Source: Parastagonospora avenae f. sp. tritici 18332-5
Lineage: Eukaryota > Ascomycota > Dothideomycetes > Pleosporales > Phaeosphaeriaceae
NCBI GenBank assembly: GCA_022559985.1
Contig: JAFJTR010000009.1
Span: 496,001 to 560,000 of the forward strand
Reading direction: 5' to 3'
DNA length: 64,000 nucleotides
This document shows positions 21,902-33,032 of the stretch, piece by piece. The notes beneath the pieces are model-generated. The model was not told where the DNA came from. It saw nothing but the letters and a program-made list of their open reading frames with translations, and did no database searches. The translations under genes were made by a program, and so were the position numbers. Numbering within the stretch: position 1 is the first letter of the stretch; every line of letters begins with the position of its first letter.

Positions 21902-23346
21902 ATGGTTTCGTCTTCGTCTGAGATACCGTCATCCATCTTAATCGTCGGAAGTGGCGCATTTGGCTTGTCCACAGCATGGGCGCTGTGTAGAAATGCTCGA
22001 TATGCAAATACCACAATCACTGTTGTAGACCGCCAGCCATTCCCTACGCCGGATGGCTCAAGTGTAAGTCTAAAGATCTCGCGTTGTGCTTAGCTTCGAC
22101 GCCATGCCTTCGATGTCTCTACAATTTGGTGCACACTTCTCTTTTGCTCGCGATAGGAGCTCAATTCGTCGCACAGGTCGATACCTCGCGCATCATTCGT
22201 CCCGACTACGCCGCCTCCCATTACACTCGTCTCGCGTCCGTGGCGCAGAGACGCTGGCGAACAGACTTCGCACCAGAACACTACCATGAGGTCGGCCTCG
22301 CAGTAACGGCATGGGGTTCTGAGCAGAAATATGTGTCAGAGTCTCTGGCGAACGTCAATGCTATTGGTACGGACAAGACCGAGGTGCTGCGATCGCCAGA
22401 GGACATCAGGCGAGCATGCGGGCTAGAAGGAAAAGACGAATGGGGCAGTGGCAGCACCGGATATGTCAACTGGAGCTCTGGTTGGGCAAACGCCGAAGGC
22501 GCTATGATGTGGCTTCGAGAAGTGGTCGAGAAATTAGGCAGGGTGAAATTCGTGGAGGCGGGCGTGAAGAAGCTCCTGATCGACCACAAGACCAACACCG
22601 TATCTGGCGTTCGACTGAGCGACTCAACCGAATTGAAAGCAGACCTCACGATCCTCGCAGCAGGCGCCTGGTCAGCATCCCTCATCGATCTGCGCGGCAT
22701 CTGCAAAGCGACCGGCCAAGTCCTATGCTACATGCCCATCTCCTCCTCCGAAGAAGCCGCACTGTCCAAGCGTCCGACTGTCCTCAACCTCTCCCATGGC
22801 CTCTTCATGATCCCGCCCTCAAACGGTCTCCTCAAAGTAGCTCGTCACGGGCACGGCTACATCAACCCTACCACCATTCCGCACCCCGAATCCGAAGATC
22901 CAAACGAGACAGTCACAATCTCCCTACCGTACACGCACGTCGACGACCCATCCCAACAAGTCCCCATCGAAGGCCAAAAACAATGCCGCGACTTCCTCAC
23001 CTCGATACATCCCTCGCTCGCAACGCCCTCCCGCCCGTTCACGATATCGAAGATATGTTGGTACACTGATACACGGAATGGCGATTTCTTGATCTCGTAT
23101 CATCCGAGGTACAAGGGACTTTTTGTGGCTACGGGTGGCTCCGGTCATGGATTCAAGTTCTTGCCGGTCATTGGCGATAGTATCTTGGAATGCATTGAGG
23201 GGCGCACGCCGGAGGATTTCAAGGGCAAGTGGGAGTGGCCGGATGAGAGGGTGCCGGAGGGGGAATGGAAAGGAGATGGGAGCCGAGGTGGGCCGGTTGG
23301 TATGGTGTTGAAGGAGGAGATGGAGAAGAGCAGGGGGAAGTTGTAA
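21902..23346 (+). CDS. FAD-dependent amino-acid oxidase (DAO family)
   Basis: Two exons, 21902-22063 and 22177-23346, giving 443 residues; the 113-base intron (GTAAGT...CGCACAG) falls between codons. The N-terminus carries the FAD dinucleotide fold SILIVGSGAFGLSTAWAL (about residues 11-28), with the acidic end of the second strand in TITVVDRQPFP. Then come the DAO-family block VDTSRIIRPDYA, a second core strand LTILAAGAWSASLI, and near the C-terminus the pocket motif LFVATGGSGHGFKFLPVIGD. This layout matches fungal fructosyl-amino-acid oxidases and related sarcosine or pipecolate oxidases, which oxidise secondary amines and release hydrogen peroxide. The protein lacks a clear peroxisomal tripeptide (it ends GKL). 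The exact substrate cannot be read from sequence. Confidence 0.85.
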
Positions 23347-25413
23347 ATAGTGTACGATGCTTCTGTATAAATAATGATACATCATACTACTTCCTAGATG
23401 GTTGAGAAAGCTCTATTGTCGGCTGTTTCTGTATGCATCAAACTGAACGTTTGGTAAGTTCCCATCTAGTCTCCTCATCGTTTGTATACCACGGCTGTGC
23501 ATTTCTTGGCGCCTCGAGGGGTATATAATCTCTCCTCAACCCCAAGTCCATATTCTTACTAACTTCACGCCTCAAGAGCATCTTGCCAAACTTCCAAAAT
23601 GGATGAACAAAGACGAATGTCTTTTTCCCCGTTCCGAAAAAAATCCTGAGCCCCAGCTCATGTCTCTTCTCGCCACTCTTCGCGCAAAAGGGTCCATCCG
23701 CCATTCATGTTTTTCTCCAGCTCTTGCACTAAAGGTCGTCGTCGTATCTCTGATGTTGTGCTCCTGAGCGCGCATCAAAATGCAATGATGGCCTTCAGTC
23801 TTTCCGAACTATACTCCAAGACCTTTACGTCGAGTGCTCCGCGGTGGCTCGAAGAGTACCTACCCGCTTGTCCCATAGAATTGCTCGCCTTCCAAACCAA
23901 AAATCGAAATGCGCAGCTGCGACAGGATATGTTGCACCAACCTATACCCAAACCCCGAGAATGAGAGCGGCAACTTTCTCAAAAATTATGATGATGCCCC
24001 AGATGTACTGTCTTGTATCTGGCGCGGCTGTCAGCCTTCCTGATCTCGCTTGGTCAAAATGATAGGGACAGCAAAGTCATGTTGTCTACGTTTGGGAAGA
24101 GGTCAGTCACTACATATGTACTAAAGTAGTAGGGTGCTTCCGCCATTACTGGGATCGCAAAAAGATAAGGAGAACGTGGCATAGATCGTGCGCAAAAAAG
24201 GTCGTCGGGCATGCGCATGGCTTTTGCGTTCAAGGCCCGAAAATAGTGTCCATGGTCAGCTATTTCCCACGCCACGCAAACAGTAGGTGGGGCGGGGCTT
24301 AATGGTGTATAAAGCCTCCCTCGCCCGTTGCTTTCCTTCTTGCATTCATCATACTCACAATATCGACCTCCAAGACACTCGTGCACTTGCTTGATGTTTG
24401 CGCTTCTTCTTCTCCCGCCAGAAAGAAGTTTACTCTAAAACAGAAAATACTTCCTGGGATGATGTATCCTATCCAGACGTTTAAGCGAACCTCACATGTC
24501 GCTTTCCTCTTCTCAAGAGCTTTACAAGCATCGTGTATGCTTTTCCCTCAAAGATATAGGGTCGCCAATTTATGTGGAGGCGAGTGTCGAAAGCATTGAT
24601 CAATACTGCAATATCGCGTCAGAGTCAGAATCGCGGTATAGAACCTTTACTTCTTGCAACTTCTAACGCATCAACTTACATCCACGCTCTGTGCCTCCAA
24701 AATCTAGAAGTAGCAAGGGCATGATCGGTGTCTGCCCTTCCGATATTACAGAAACTCACTCAGAAATGGACGTATTGCATGTCAATAATTTGTTGCTATG
24801 AGTGGTGAGAAGTTGACTTTCGATATTTCAGAGAACGCTCTTTCCTTGAAACGTTTTCAGAAGCTCAAAGTTACCCTCTGTACAGAAGACTTATACCAGG
24901 CGCTTGCTATGCTACTCTCCACTCCCAGAAGTTGTTTATATCTGGTCTGGCTTCTCTAAAAGAACCAAGGAATGCGGTCATGCCTGGAATCAGGTGGCCA
25001 ATATAGGCATTCCAAGAATTCCATGTCTATTCCAGAGCGCCAGTGTATAAATCGTTTACTTCGGGACCTCAGTGCTTCAACTTTACTCCATGCTTTATGG
25101 ATCAAAGTACAAAAGGCCGCAAGAACGATGCAATGGCTGCTGCTGTGTCTCTACAACAGCTCGCTTATCAAATGTGAAAGCGTTACATGCCTTGTACTTC
25201 TTTCTTACTTTGATTGGTGGGAGGAAGACTTCCGAATACCCCATGATGGTGATTAATCATCATCACCATCAATGATCATTGGGTAACGTTTGAGCTCGAC
25301 ACGAGGAAGTGCTCGAAATGCAACGTGAAATCTGTATAGTTGATTGTATGTGCGGCAATCTAGACTTCACGGATCCTTGCTCACTATGACTTTTTCGGCT
25401 CTATTGAAGCATG
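23347..25413. other. Gene-poor 2-kb stretch with promoter-like sites
   Basis: No gene supported. A TATA-like GTATATAATC (about 23521) is followed by a CT-rich tract and an ATG at 23599, whose frame stops after 16 codons beyond an A7 run (23637-23643). A second TATA-like GTATAAAG (about 24306) precedes a 14-codon frame at about 24391. Both could be remains of small genes. Confidence 0.4.
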
Positions 25414-25655
25414 TGTCGGATCACAAGTATCGTCAATATCTCAACTACGCGATCAGGCGCACTGATCTCGGTCACGCGGTCAGACGCGCTGATCGCGGCG
25501 TCCGAGCAGCGCTCAGACCAGAACCCCTGAGCCCATCTCTTCTGTAGTTCTCCTCCTTAGTACAATCAAGTCAACAACAATCAATCGAACCCAAGAATCG
25601 TACCAAATGCATTTGTATTTATCGTTATTTCCTTTCACTAGTGAGCCTCCCAACA
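25414..25655. mobile_element. Solo LTR with target duplication GCATG
   Basis: A 242-base unit starts TGTCGGATCA and ends CCCAACA. It is flanked on both sides by the perfect 5-base direct repeat GCATG (25409-25413 and 25656-25660). It is related to the unit at 26018. There is no coding part, so it is a solo LTR left by recombination. It carries about 24-27 extra bases, a partial duplication around GGTCAGACGCGCTGATC, compared with the second copy. Confidence 0.85.
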
Positions 25656-25660
25656 GCATG

Positions 25661-26012
25661 TGATGGCCTATATATACTGTCTTGGTGCTTGTGTGATTCG
25701 AATCCGTGTTCTCACCGGTGGAGGATCACAGCGTAGTCACTTCGATCTTGACATTGTGCGAAGATATTGAGCATCTCACAGTACAGAGCTAGAGCTTCGA
25801 GGCCTTTATAGCATCTTTTCAAGTTGCATTAGGACTTTAAACCTATTCAGATTTGCATACAATATGATGTTTTTCTATGATCCTCTGTACAGTTGAATTA
25901 TGTAGATTAGTGCCAGGTAGTGATACCATTATAAACACGTGCATGCGACTCGCACTGATATCTCAAAATGCCATGTTTGCCTGACATAGTAGATTTACAG
26001 ACGACTATCAAT
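25661..26012. other. Spacer between the two solo LTRs
   Basis: AT-rich with no gene seen. Confidence 0.5.
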
Positions 26013-26017
26013 GAAGC

Positions 26018-26226
26018 TGTCGGATCATAGATGTTGTCAATATCTCAGCTACGCGATCAGACGCACTGATCGCGGCGCCTGAGCAGCGCTCAGACCGGAA
26101 CCCCTGAGCCTATCTCTTCTGTAGTTCTCCTTCCTCACATACAATCAACAACAAGAACAACCAAACAGAATGTATTCCTAGTTATCGTTATTTCCCTTTT
26201 CGCACTCAGTGCAAAGCCAACCGACA
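26018..26226. mobile_element. Solo LTR with target duplication GAAGC
   Basis: A 209-base unit starts TGTCGGATCA and ends CAACCGACA, so TGTCGG and CCGACA form a perfect 6-base terminal inverted repeat. The flanks are the perfect direct repeat GAAGC (26013-26017 and 26227-26231). It lies in the same orientation as the copy at 25414 and shares long identical tracts with it, such as CCCATCTCTTCTGTAGTTCT versus CCTATCTCTTCTGTAGTTCT. Confidence 0.88.
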
Positions 26227-26231
26227 GAAGC

Positions 26232-26774
26232 TTCATTTCTCGTGCTTTATCTCCACAACCCAGATGAACCTCGACGCAATTTTGGCGTTTCATGAGTGAC
26301 AAAGCTGAGCGACGCATGCAAAGAAGAGAAGGGTGTACATCTAGTCAAGCTGCGGAGTTTCAAGGTTGCAATAAGACCTCAAGAAGCACCGAGAATATCT
26401 TCTGCATATGTTCGCTGACCGAAGTTAGGGCATGGAGATAAGCCGCGATATTAATACCATAAGCACAATGTATTACAAACCCTACAAGTAATCCAAGCCT
26501 GACTAATTCGCAAGTGACTCTTGTAACCATCGCTTGTGACGCGCCTCTTACTTAACACAGCTAGATCCGCGTCTTACATGAACATCCACCACGACTATTT
26601 AACCTGCGTGCCTCAGCTCACCCACTTGTGGAAAACATCTCTCCATCTCAAAAGCGCTTCGAAACGTCTTGCGACACCTGCTGTAAATTTTCTGGATCGT
26701 TTTACGATACTTGGTCGTCGACCCCTTTTTGCTTACTTCATCATCGACCCCGCCCCCTGAGCGTCTTACGCACA
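26232..26774. other. Intergenic, promoter of the reductase gene
   Basis: No gene seen. It is the upstream region of the SDR gene at 26775. Confidence 0.5.
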
Positions 26775-27897
26775 ATGCCTTCAGTAGTCATCAAGCCCGG
26801 CGCAACTGCCTTCGTGACAGGTGTCAATGGCTTGATAGGCAGCTATATCGTAGAGCAGCTGCTTGTTCGAGGATACAAGGTCCGCGGCGCAGTGAGAAAT
26901 GTTGAGAAGACGAAGTGGTTGAAGGAGTATTTCGACAAGAAATTCGAGAGTGAAAATTTTGAAGTGGTGGAGGTACCTGACATGACGGTGGAGGGATGTT
27001 ACGACGATCTTCTCGAAGGTAATTAGGTTAACCTTACTCCACGACTGAAGCGCGGGCACTGACAAAAGCTACAGGAGTCGAAGGCTTCATCCACGTTGCC
27101 TCACCTGTCGGCGGAATCCTGGATCTCGACATCGCTCTCGATATTGGGCGACACGCAGGTATCAACGCGCTCAAAGCATCAGCAAAGACTCCATCAGTCA
27201 AGCGCTTCGTCAACACCTCTTCGTCCGCAGCCGTGAGTCTGCCAAAATTCATCGACCACGACTTCCCACTCGACGAGAGCATGTACAACGACGAAGTCGT
27301 GAAACAGGCTAGGCTCGAGGAGTCGAGCAAGAGAAATTTCATGATCTATGCGGCGATGAAGAGTGAGACGGAGAAGGCGATGTGGGCGTGGATGAAGGAG
27401 AATAAACCTGGGTTTGTTATGAACAGCATCGTACGTGTATCTCTCCCTAGTTGGCGTGTTTGACTGACCTTTCTCAGCTTCCAAACGCAAACTTCGGCCC
27501 CGTCCTCATTCCCGATCACCAAGGCTACCCATCGACAATCGACTGGGCCCGTGCAGCATGGACTGGCGAAAACTTCGAAGGCTATGTGAGCAATATTCCT
27601 CCGCAATGGTTCATATCGGTTCTCGACACCGCGCTGCTGCACATCTCAGCCCTAATCTATGAGGATGTAAACAGCGAGCGACTATTTGGCTATGCTGAGC
27701 GGTGGGACATGAATGGTTTGCTTTCGATATACCAGAAGCATCATCCAGAGAAGGCGTTTCCTGAGAGAGTACAGGGTCTGAAGAAGGATATGACACTGCC
27801 GCCAACGGCGAGGGCGGAGGAGGTATTGGGATGGGTGAAAGGCAAGGGGTGGGATGGTTTGGAGGAGAGTGTTGCGGCGATGAGCAAGAATTGGTGA
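26775..27897 (+). CDS. NAD(P)-dependent reductase, extended SDR family
   Basis: Three exons, 26775-27018, 27075-27430 and 27478-27897, giving 339 residues. The N-terminus has the Rossmann motif ATAFVTGVNGLIGSYIVEQL, with Gly-x-x-Gly-x-x-Gly at about 16-22. Arg residues in VRGAVRNVEKT suggest NADP use. The HVASPVG strand, the FVNTSSSAAVS segment and the catalytic Tyr-x-x-x-Lys in IYAAMKSETEKAMW follow in the order typical of dihydroflavonol-reductase-like and yeast Gre2-type aldehyde or ketone reductases. The last exon carries the substrate domain and ends near SMSKNW-like sequence (AAMSKNW). Introns have GT and AG borders and the frame is kept. The substrate is not known. Confidence 0.9.
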
Positions 27898-28689
27898 GGG
27901 CATAGCCTGAATGTTTACGCCGTGCCACTAGATGCCGTTAGAATTTGTGCGCGCGTTCCAAACTCTTTGCACTACTCGAGAAGACATAGTGTGCTACACA
28001 TCAGCTTGGATATCTTCAAACACTTGTTGGCACATAAAAACTTCCTGGAATAGCTGTAAACCTACACAGCTCTAGCTTTAATGCTTTACTATTAATGCAC
28101 TATTTTCAAAAAAGAACTTCACATTCGCGGGATGGTGATAAGGCGTACCACGAAACTTGTACCGGTATCCTGTCGGCGAAGCTCACCCGAAAGATTCCAA
28201 GATAACTACGACCTACAGCCGCGGCGATCGAGTAGATAGCCGACAGATACTTCCCCATACCGACCCGCATACGGCTTGCAGACAATCTGGGGAAGCGAGG
28301 TGCAAGACTTACTCGCGATGCAGACGTTCATTCGTGGACAAATAGCCGGCGATGTTCTTCCGGGTGGAATGTACTTGGCGACCAACACGCCAAGAGCACT
28401 GCAACAGTATACTCGCACCTTCATTGACGGAAAGATACGATGATCGTTGCTCTGGTGCATATTTGTGGCTGATATGGCCATAGGTAGTCATCGTACAGAC
28501 TGTAACTTGCAGTAGGACAGTACGAGCTTGACCACGAGATGCGCCTCTCCTGACGAAGCGGCTGGGCATGCGAGTCGTAGTGGAGCAGTACATAAGAGTA
28601 AGGAAGCTGCAAAGTACCGTCTACTGTCCAGCAGCTCGGCTTGATCGATTGTGAGCAAAGCGCGCCATCATCTCACCTTGATTATCAAA
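27898..28689. other. Intergenic, pectate lyase promoter
   Basis: No gene seen. It separates two plus-strand genes. Confidence 0.5.
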
Positions 28690-29782
28690 ATGAGGCTCTC
28701 TCGAAGCCTTGCTCTACCTTTCCTGGCATCATCATGCTCTGCAGCAGCAGTGCGGAGACAACAAGGTGACGGCCCGCAGGGTGGTGTCGATTCGACTCAA
28801 GGAGACCTTGGAGGTCGACCTCTCCCACGATTCCCATTTCCAATTTTGGAATTCCCGGTAGCCAAAGAAACAGTTGTACTCAACGAGACAATGTACATCC
28901 AGCCAGGACAGGTCTTCGACGGTCAGATGAAGAGATATGAGCGTGTCGAGGGGAGCTGCAACGAGCAGGCTGAAGGAACAGATGCAGATGCAGTGTTCAA
29001 CTTGCTCCCTGGTAGCACAATCAGGAATGTGATCATTGGGAAGCATCAGTCTGAGGGAATTCATGCCCTGGGAGACGCCTGGGTTGAGAATGGTGAGAAT
29101 TCCAGCCTCTATTTCAAATAATCCACTAACAGCTCGGAGTCTGGTGGGAAGACGTCTGTGAGGATGCTCTGACTTCAAAGGGCTTGAACACGCAACTCCG
29201 CGTGATCGGTGGCGGCGCTCGGAATGCACAAGATAAGGTTTGTCCGATAGTAATCGTCGTTGTAACAAGTGCGTACTGACTGTCGATGCCAGATCTTCCA
29301 AGACAACTCCCTGGGCGGAAAGTACAACATCACCGGCTTCGTCGCCGACACTTTTGGCACCTTCTACCAGTCCTGCGGAAACTGTCTGAACCAGTCAAAA
29401 CGTAATGCGACTATCCAAAACGTTGTTGCAATCAATGGCACACGCATGGGCATAGTATGTTCTTTAAACGCCAATTTACCCGGATTCACTCTTACTTACC
29501 TTGTATTAGATCAATCCAAATTACGGCGATGAGTACCGTATCAAAGACACACAGGTTCAAGACGTCAAATTCATGGTCGACAAGGAGATTGGTAACAACG
29601 TTCAAACGGTACCATACACGGTGGGGACTGGGCCAGATGAGAAGTATGCGTTGTACAATATGACGCGTGATCGTATAACGACGTTCAATGGAACGGTGCT
29701 GAAGCAATATGTGCCAGAGAACCCATACCCATGGTTGGGAGAGTTCTGGCCGAGTTTGAGGAATGGGAGTGGTAATGTTTAG
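28690..29782 (+). CDS. Secreted pectate lyase, polysaccharide lyase family 3
   Basis: Four exons, 28690-29092, 29140-29237, 29293-29454 and 29510-29782, giving 311 residues. A signal peptide (about 1-19, SLALPFLASSCSAAA) is followed by a short Gly/Gln-rich linker. The PL3 core has VFNLLPGSTIRNVIIGKHQ, then VENVWWEDVCEDAL (formed across the first splice), VIGGGARNAQDK, FYQSCGNCLNQSKR and NPNYGD. The enzyme cleaves de-esterified pectin by calcium-dependent beta-elimination on a right-handed beta-helix. For the first intron I used the acceptor at 29139, because the earlier AG breaks the frame. The C-terminal 60 residues are longer than in the shortest PL3 enzymes and carry N-glycosylation sites (NMT, NGT, NGS). 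Confidence 0.92.
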
Positions 29783-30269
29783 GGGGATTTGGAAACCAGA
29801 GGCCTAAAAGATCATATAATGGGAAGCTTAAGATTTACAATTGAATGTGTGACTACAATGTTCAACATGAGGAACTCACGTCTGTCAGTGCTTCCACTAC
29901 CCCTCATCTGTGAGACAACCTTGGAAGCTGTTCTTCCTAGTCCGAATCGTGGCGACACACTTAGCACGTGATGGCGGAGGTCATTGAACAGCTGCAGTGC
30001 ATGCGCCAATTGTTGAGGGAAAGTAATATAGGTGCCCAAAACTTTACATAGGGTTCATGATGAATATTCGTAATAATGAAGTTCTTGGATTCACGGTCGC
30101 AAAGAGCATCGGCGGATCCCTGCATGGCGGCCTTGGCACTCACGTGCTCGCTTAGCCCACTGAATTTCGAGCCCATCGAAAGTTCGCAGGCTTGATCAAT
30201 CGCAACGACTCCAACCGACGCCGAACTCCACACAACGAACGATTACCGTTAACTACACAATCGCACATC
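29783..30269. other. Intergenic, eS28 promoter
   Basis: No gene seen. It holds the eS28 upstream region. Confidence 0.5.
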
Positions 30270-30640
30270 ATGGATACCGCTAAGGCACCCGTCAAGCTCG
30301 TCAAGGTCACCCGTGTCCTTGGCCGAACCGGTACGCGAACTCCCACAATATGCTGAAGGCTCGGAGGCGGAAGAGGGGCATGCGGAGACATGCAATAATT
30401 TGGCAGAAAGAACGGCATGCTGACAGAAGTTATCAGGCTCCCGTGGTGGTGTCACCCAATGCCGTGTCGAGTTCATGGATGACCAGACCCGTTCCATCAT
30501 CCGTAACGTCAAGGGCCCAGGTATGCGCACAACGACGCCAAAATTGCAGCAAGAACGAATTGCTGACTTCAGATACAGTCCGCGAGAACGACATCCTCTG
30601 CCTGCTCGAGTCCGAACGTGAGGCCAGGCGTCTGCGATAA
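30270..30640 (+). CDS. RPS28: 40S ribosomal protein S28 (eS28)
   Basis: Three exons, 30270-30330, 30437-30520 and 30579-30640, giving 68 residues, the usual length of eS28. The product starts MDTAKAPVKLVKVTRVLGRT, continues with RGGVTQCRVEFMDD and IIRNVKGPVRENDILCLLE, and ends EREARRLR. This is nearly invariant across eukaryotes. The protein sits near the mRNA exit site of the small subunit. Because each exon is so short, the gene is invisible as one open frame. All borders are GT and AG. Confidence 0.95.
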
Positions 30641-31036
30641 GCGCGCACCAGTCGGGAATCAAGGAGCGGCATTTCTTTCGGTTACGGAGTTCTTGCGAAA
30701 GCTATGGGCATCGATACGGACTACTACATGACGGAATGATGCAGGTGTGGTGCTGAGAAAGCGCCGTACCTGGGGGTGGTGGACGTGATTCGGATACGAA
30801 CATCACGAAAAGATGAAATGGGGTTCACTCCGGACTAAATCAATACCATTCGACCTCTCAAATTTCTCCTAGGCAGAACAGCTGTCGTTGATGTGACTGG
30901 GAACATTTGGCAGACGAGCTGACAGCTATAGACCGAATATCCTCATTTTCAGGACGAGCCAGGCATAGGCCCATGTTCTGCAATCTGGTCTTCGAATATC
31001 TCAGGATTATCTCCAAGTTCTTTTGATGCATGACAT
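30641..31036. other. Convergent 3' flank
   Basis: A gap between two converging genes. No gene seen. Confidence 0.5.
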
Positions 31037-32419
31037 CTAATCCTCCAGATCTGCGGAACCCACCAACGCCTGCGACAGACGCACCTCAGACTCTTCTCCG
31101 TCCGCAGCCCAAGTTGCCCGGCAATCGTACTTCTTGTCGAACAGATACCAGATATCCCATAGCAGACGTAACGCGACGACACGGCTCTGGAACAGCATGA
31201 ACTTGGGGTCCATCTCCATCGAATCGTTGGCGGTCTTGGGAATCTTCTTCGTTGGCGACAGTTGGAGCTTCCGCTGCGCACTCTTCGTCCTCGTCAGACC
31301 CAACGTATCTCTCTGAATTTCCGGCAGGATAGTGCTCCACTCCGGCACGCCCTTGGTAACAACCATCTCGCCCGTTTTGACCGTCGCAAACACCTCATGC
31401 CACTGCCCCGTGACGCTAACGACAGACTTGACATACAGCTTCCACAATTTCTTGAACGCGAGGTTGTGATACGCGCCGCAGATGACCTCGTTGCCCTCGC
31501 GCCGGATGATCAGAATCAGCCCGCCCTCGTTATTGTCGACTTTGCGGCGATACACGAACTCCTTAACACCCGGGTTGAGAAACGCCTCCAAGCACTCTTT
31601 GCTCGTATGTGACAGCACCGTCGCAACCACATCGCACAGCCTCGGCCTTGCATGTCGCACCAGTAGATCAGTCGCGGTGAAGTACGCCTCCAGATCGACC
31701 ACACGCATGGCTCTCGGCGACTCCCCAGCGAAATACCGCGTCGATGGGAGATACACGGTCTTGATGACTTCGTCGTTCGCATCGCCGTCTGCATCATACG
31801 CCCACGTATTCTCTAGCTCTTTCACCCTCTCATCCTCCTCCGTGTCCTTTTTCACCACCAACACGCTCTTGATCGTATCGCCCCATCCGCGCGGCGCGGG
31901 GATCTTGTAAGTCGCCGTGAACGTCGCCGCCACGCAGCCTGCGTCCATCCACTCGTCGTCCTCGGGGTCCCAGATGCTGCCCATGTCGCGTCTGTGGTTG
32001 TTAGTGTCAACGGTTGAGGCGAGCCAGAGTGTCGAACCGGTGTTTTCGGCGAGTAGGGTGGGAGGGGATGGGGTGGGGCGGTGCACTCTAGCGGTGTGCG
32101 CGCAAACGCTCGGAGTGGTGGTGGTGAGGCCGGGAGGAGATGTCGGGGTGTCGTGCTTGCGAAGACGGCCAGCGGCGTGACTGTCGGCTCCGGGGTGTCT
32201 GTTCAGCGTGCCAGCGTTAGTACTGAACGCGTTGAAGATACTGTCGCGTTTGTAGAGAGTGGCTGAGCCAGGGATGTCGATGGCTGGGTAGTGAAGTATC
32301 TCTCTGGAGCCGGAATGAGGAAGTGGCTTCAGAAGAAAGGGCTTTTGTGATGTAGAGGTAGATGATGGCGTACGTGCGGACTTTGCCAATATGGCTCGGA
32401 GGCTGTCGATGCCCTCCAT
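31037..32419 (-). CDS. Hypothetical protein, no family recognised
   Basis: One exon, 460 residues. The N-terminal 135 residues are Ser/Thr/Pro-rich and look disordered. The rest looks folded: WDPEDDEWMDAGCVAATFTA, GWGDTIKSVLVVKKD, a repeated Tyr/Val-rich strand pattern, and LILIIRREGNEVICGAYHNL. A basic stretch (SAQRKLQLSPTKKIPKT) precedes the acidic end. It has no signal peptide or membrane segment. Codon use and the long unbroken frame argue that it is real. I do not know what it does. Confidence 0.7.
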   Translation of the reverse strand: MEGIDSLRAILAKSARTPSSTSTSQKPFLLKPLPHSGSREILHYPAIDIPGSATLYKRDSIFNAFSTNAGTLNRHPGADSHAAGRLRKHDTPTSPPGLTTTTPSVCAHTARVHRPTPSPPTLLAENTGSTLWLASTVDTNNHRRDMGSIWDPEDDEWMDAGCVAATFTATYKIPAPRGWGDTIKSVLVVKKDTEEDERVKELENTWAYDADGDANDEVIKTVYLPSTRYFAGESPRAMRVVDLEAYFTATDLLVRHARPRLCDVVATVLSHTSKECLEAFLNPGVKEFVYRRKVDNNEGGLILIIRREGNEVICGAYHNLAFKKLWKLYVKSVVSVTGQWHEVFATVKTGEMVVTKGVPEWSTILPEIQRDTLGLTRTKSAQRKLQLSPTKKIPKTANDSMEMDPKFMLFQSRVVALRLLWDIWYLFDKKYDCRATWAADGEESEVRLSQALVGSADLED

Positions 32420-33032
32420 GTTGAGTGTTGCTGGTGAGGTGGAATGGGATTGGAGGTGAGGTATGGGAATGGACGGGTGTTAGTAGGTAGGTGTACAGCG
32501 AAGTAAGTGAGTGGGCGATGGAGCTATTGCCTTAGCTATCGGACATCATATCTTGGTCACAGGAGCTCACGTTGAAGCTTGTGACACCATCGTGTAGACA
32601 TCCATCGTCCGAAGTCCCCTTCACCTACTGTTGGCGGAGCTCGAGTGAAGCGAATTGGTGATCAGAACGGCTGTCGAACTTCAAAGCGTCATTTATCCTC
32701 TTCAGTCAGGGCAGAATAGAGCCCGCAGTGACTCGAGAATGTAAAAATTGACGAAATGATGTTGAGAGCATCATGTAGACATCGCAGTCACCTAAAACTC
32801 AAGTATAAAGCGGCATGTGGAAAGTAAGAAATACTTTTGGTATTGTGTGAATCATAAGCTTCATCAATCTATATGCTATGCAAGCAAGCTCGCGAGCTAT
32901 GCGGAGTACATTATCTCAGTCGACAAAAGAAAAAAGAAAATCCACCCAAAAACGCCGTAGAATGCAACTCTAGGAAGTACTAAAGTCCTGCTCTTCCCTA
33001 TCCTATCCTCCTCTCATCTATTCACGACCCGC
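32420..33032. other. Intergenic
   Basis: No gene seen. It holds the upstream region of the gene ending at 31037 and the 3' flank of the HAD gene. Confidence 0.5.

Noticed and set aside
24054..24386. Minus-strand 110-codon frame with several Cys
   Set aside because: No signal peptide or conserved spacing. It overlaps the TATA-like region.
25680..25725. GATTCGAATCC as a tRNA B box
   Set aside because: No A box or foldable cloverleaf upstream.
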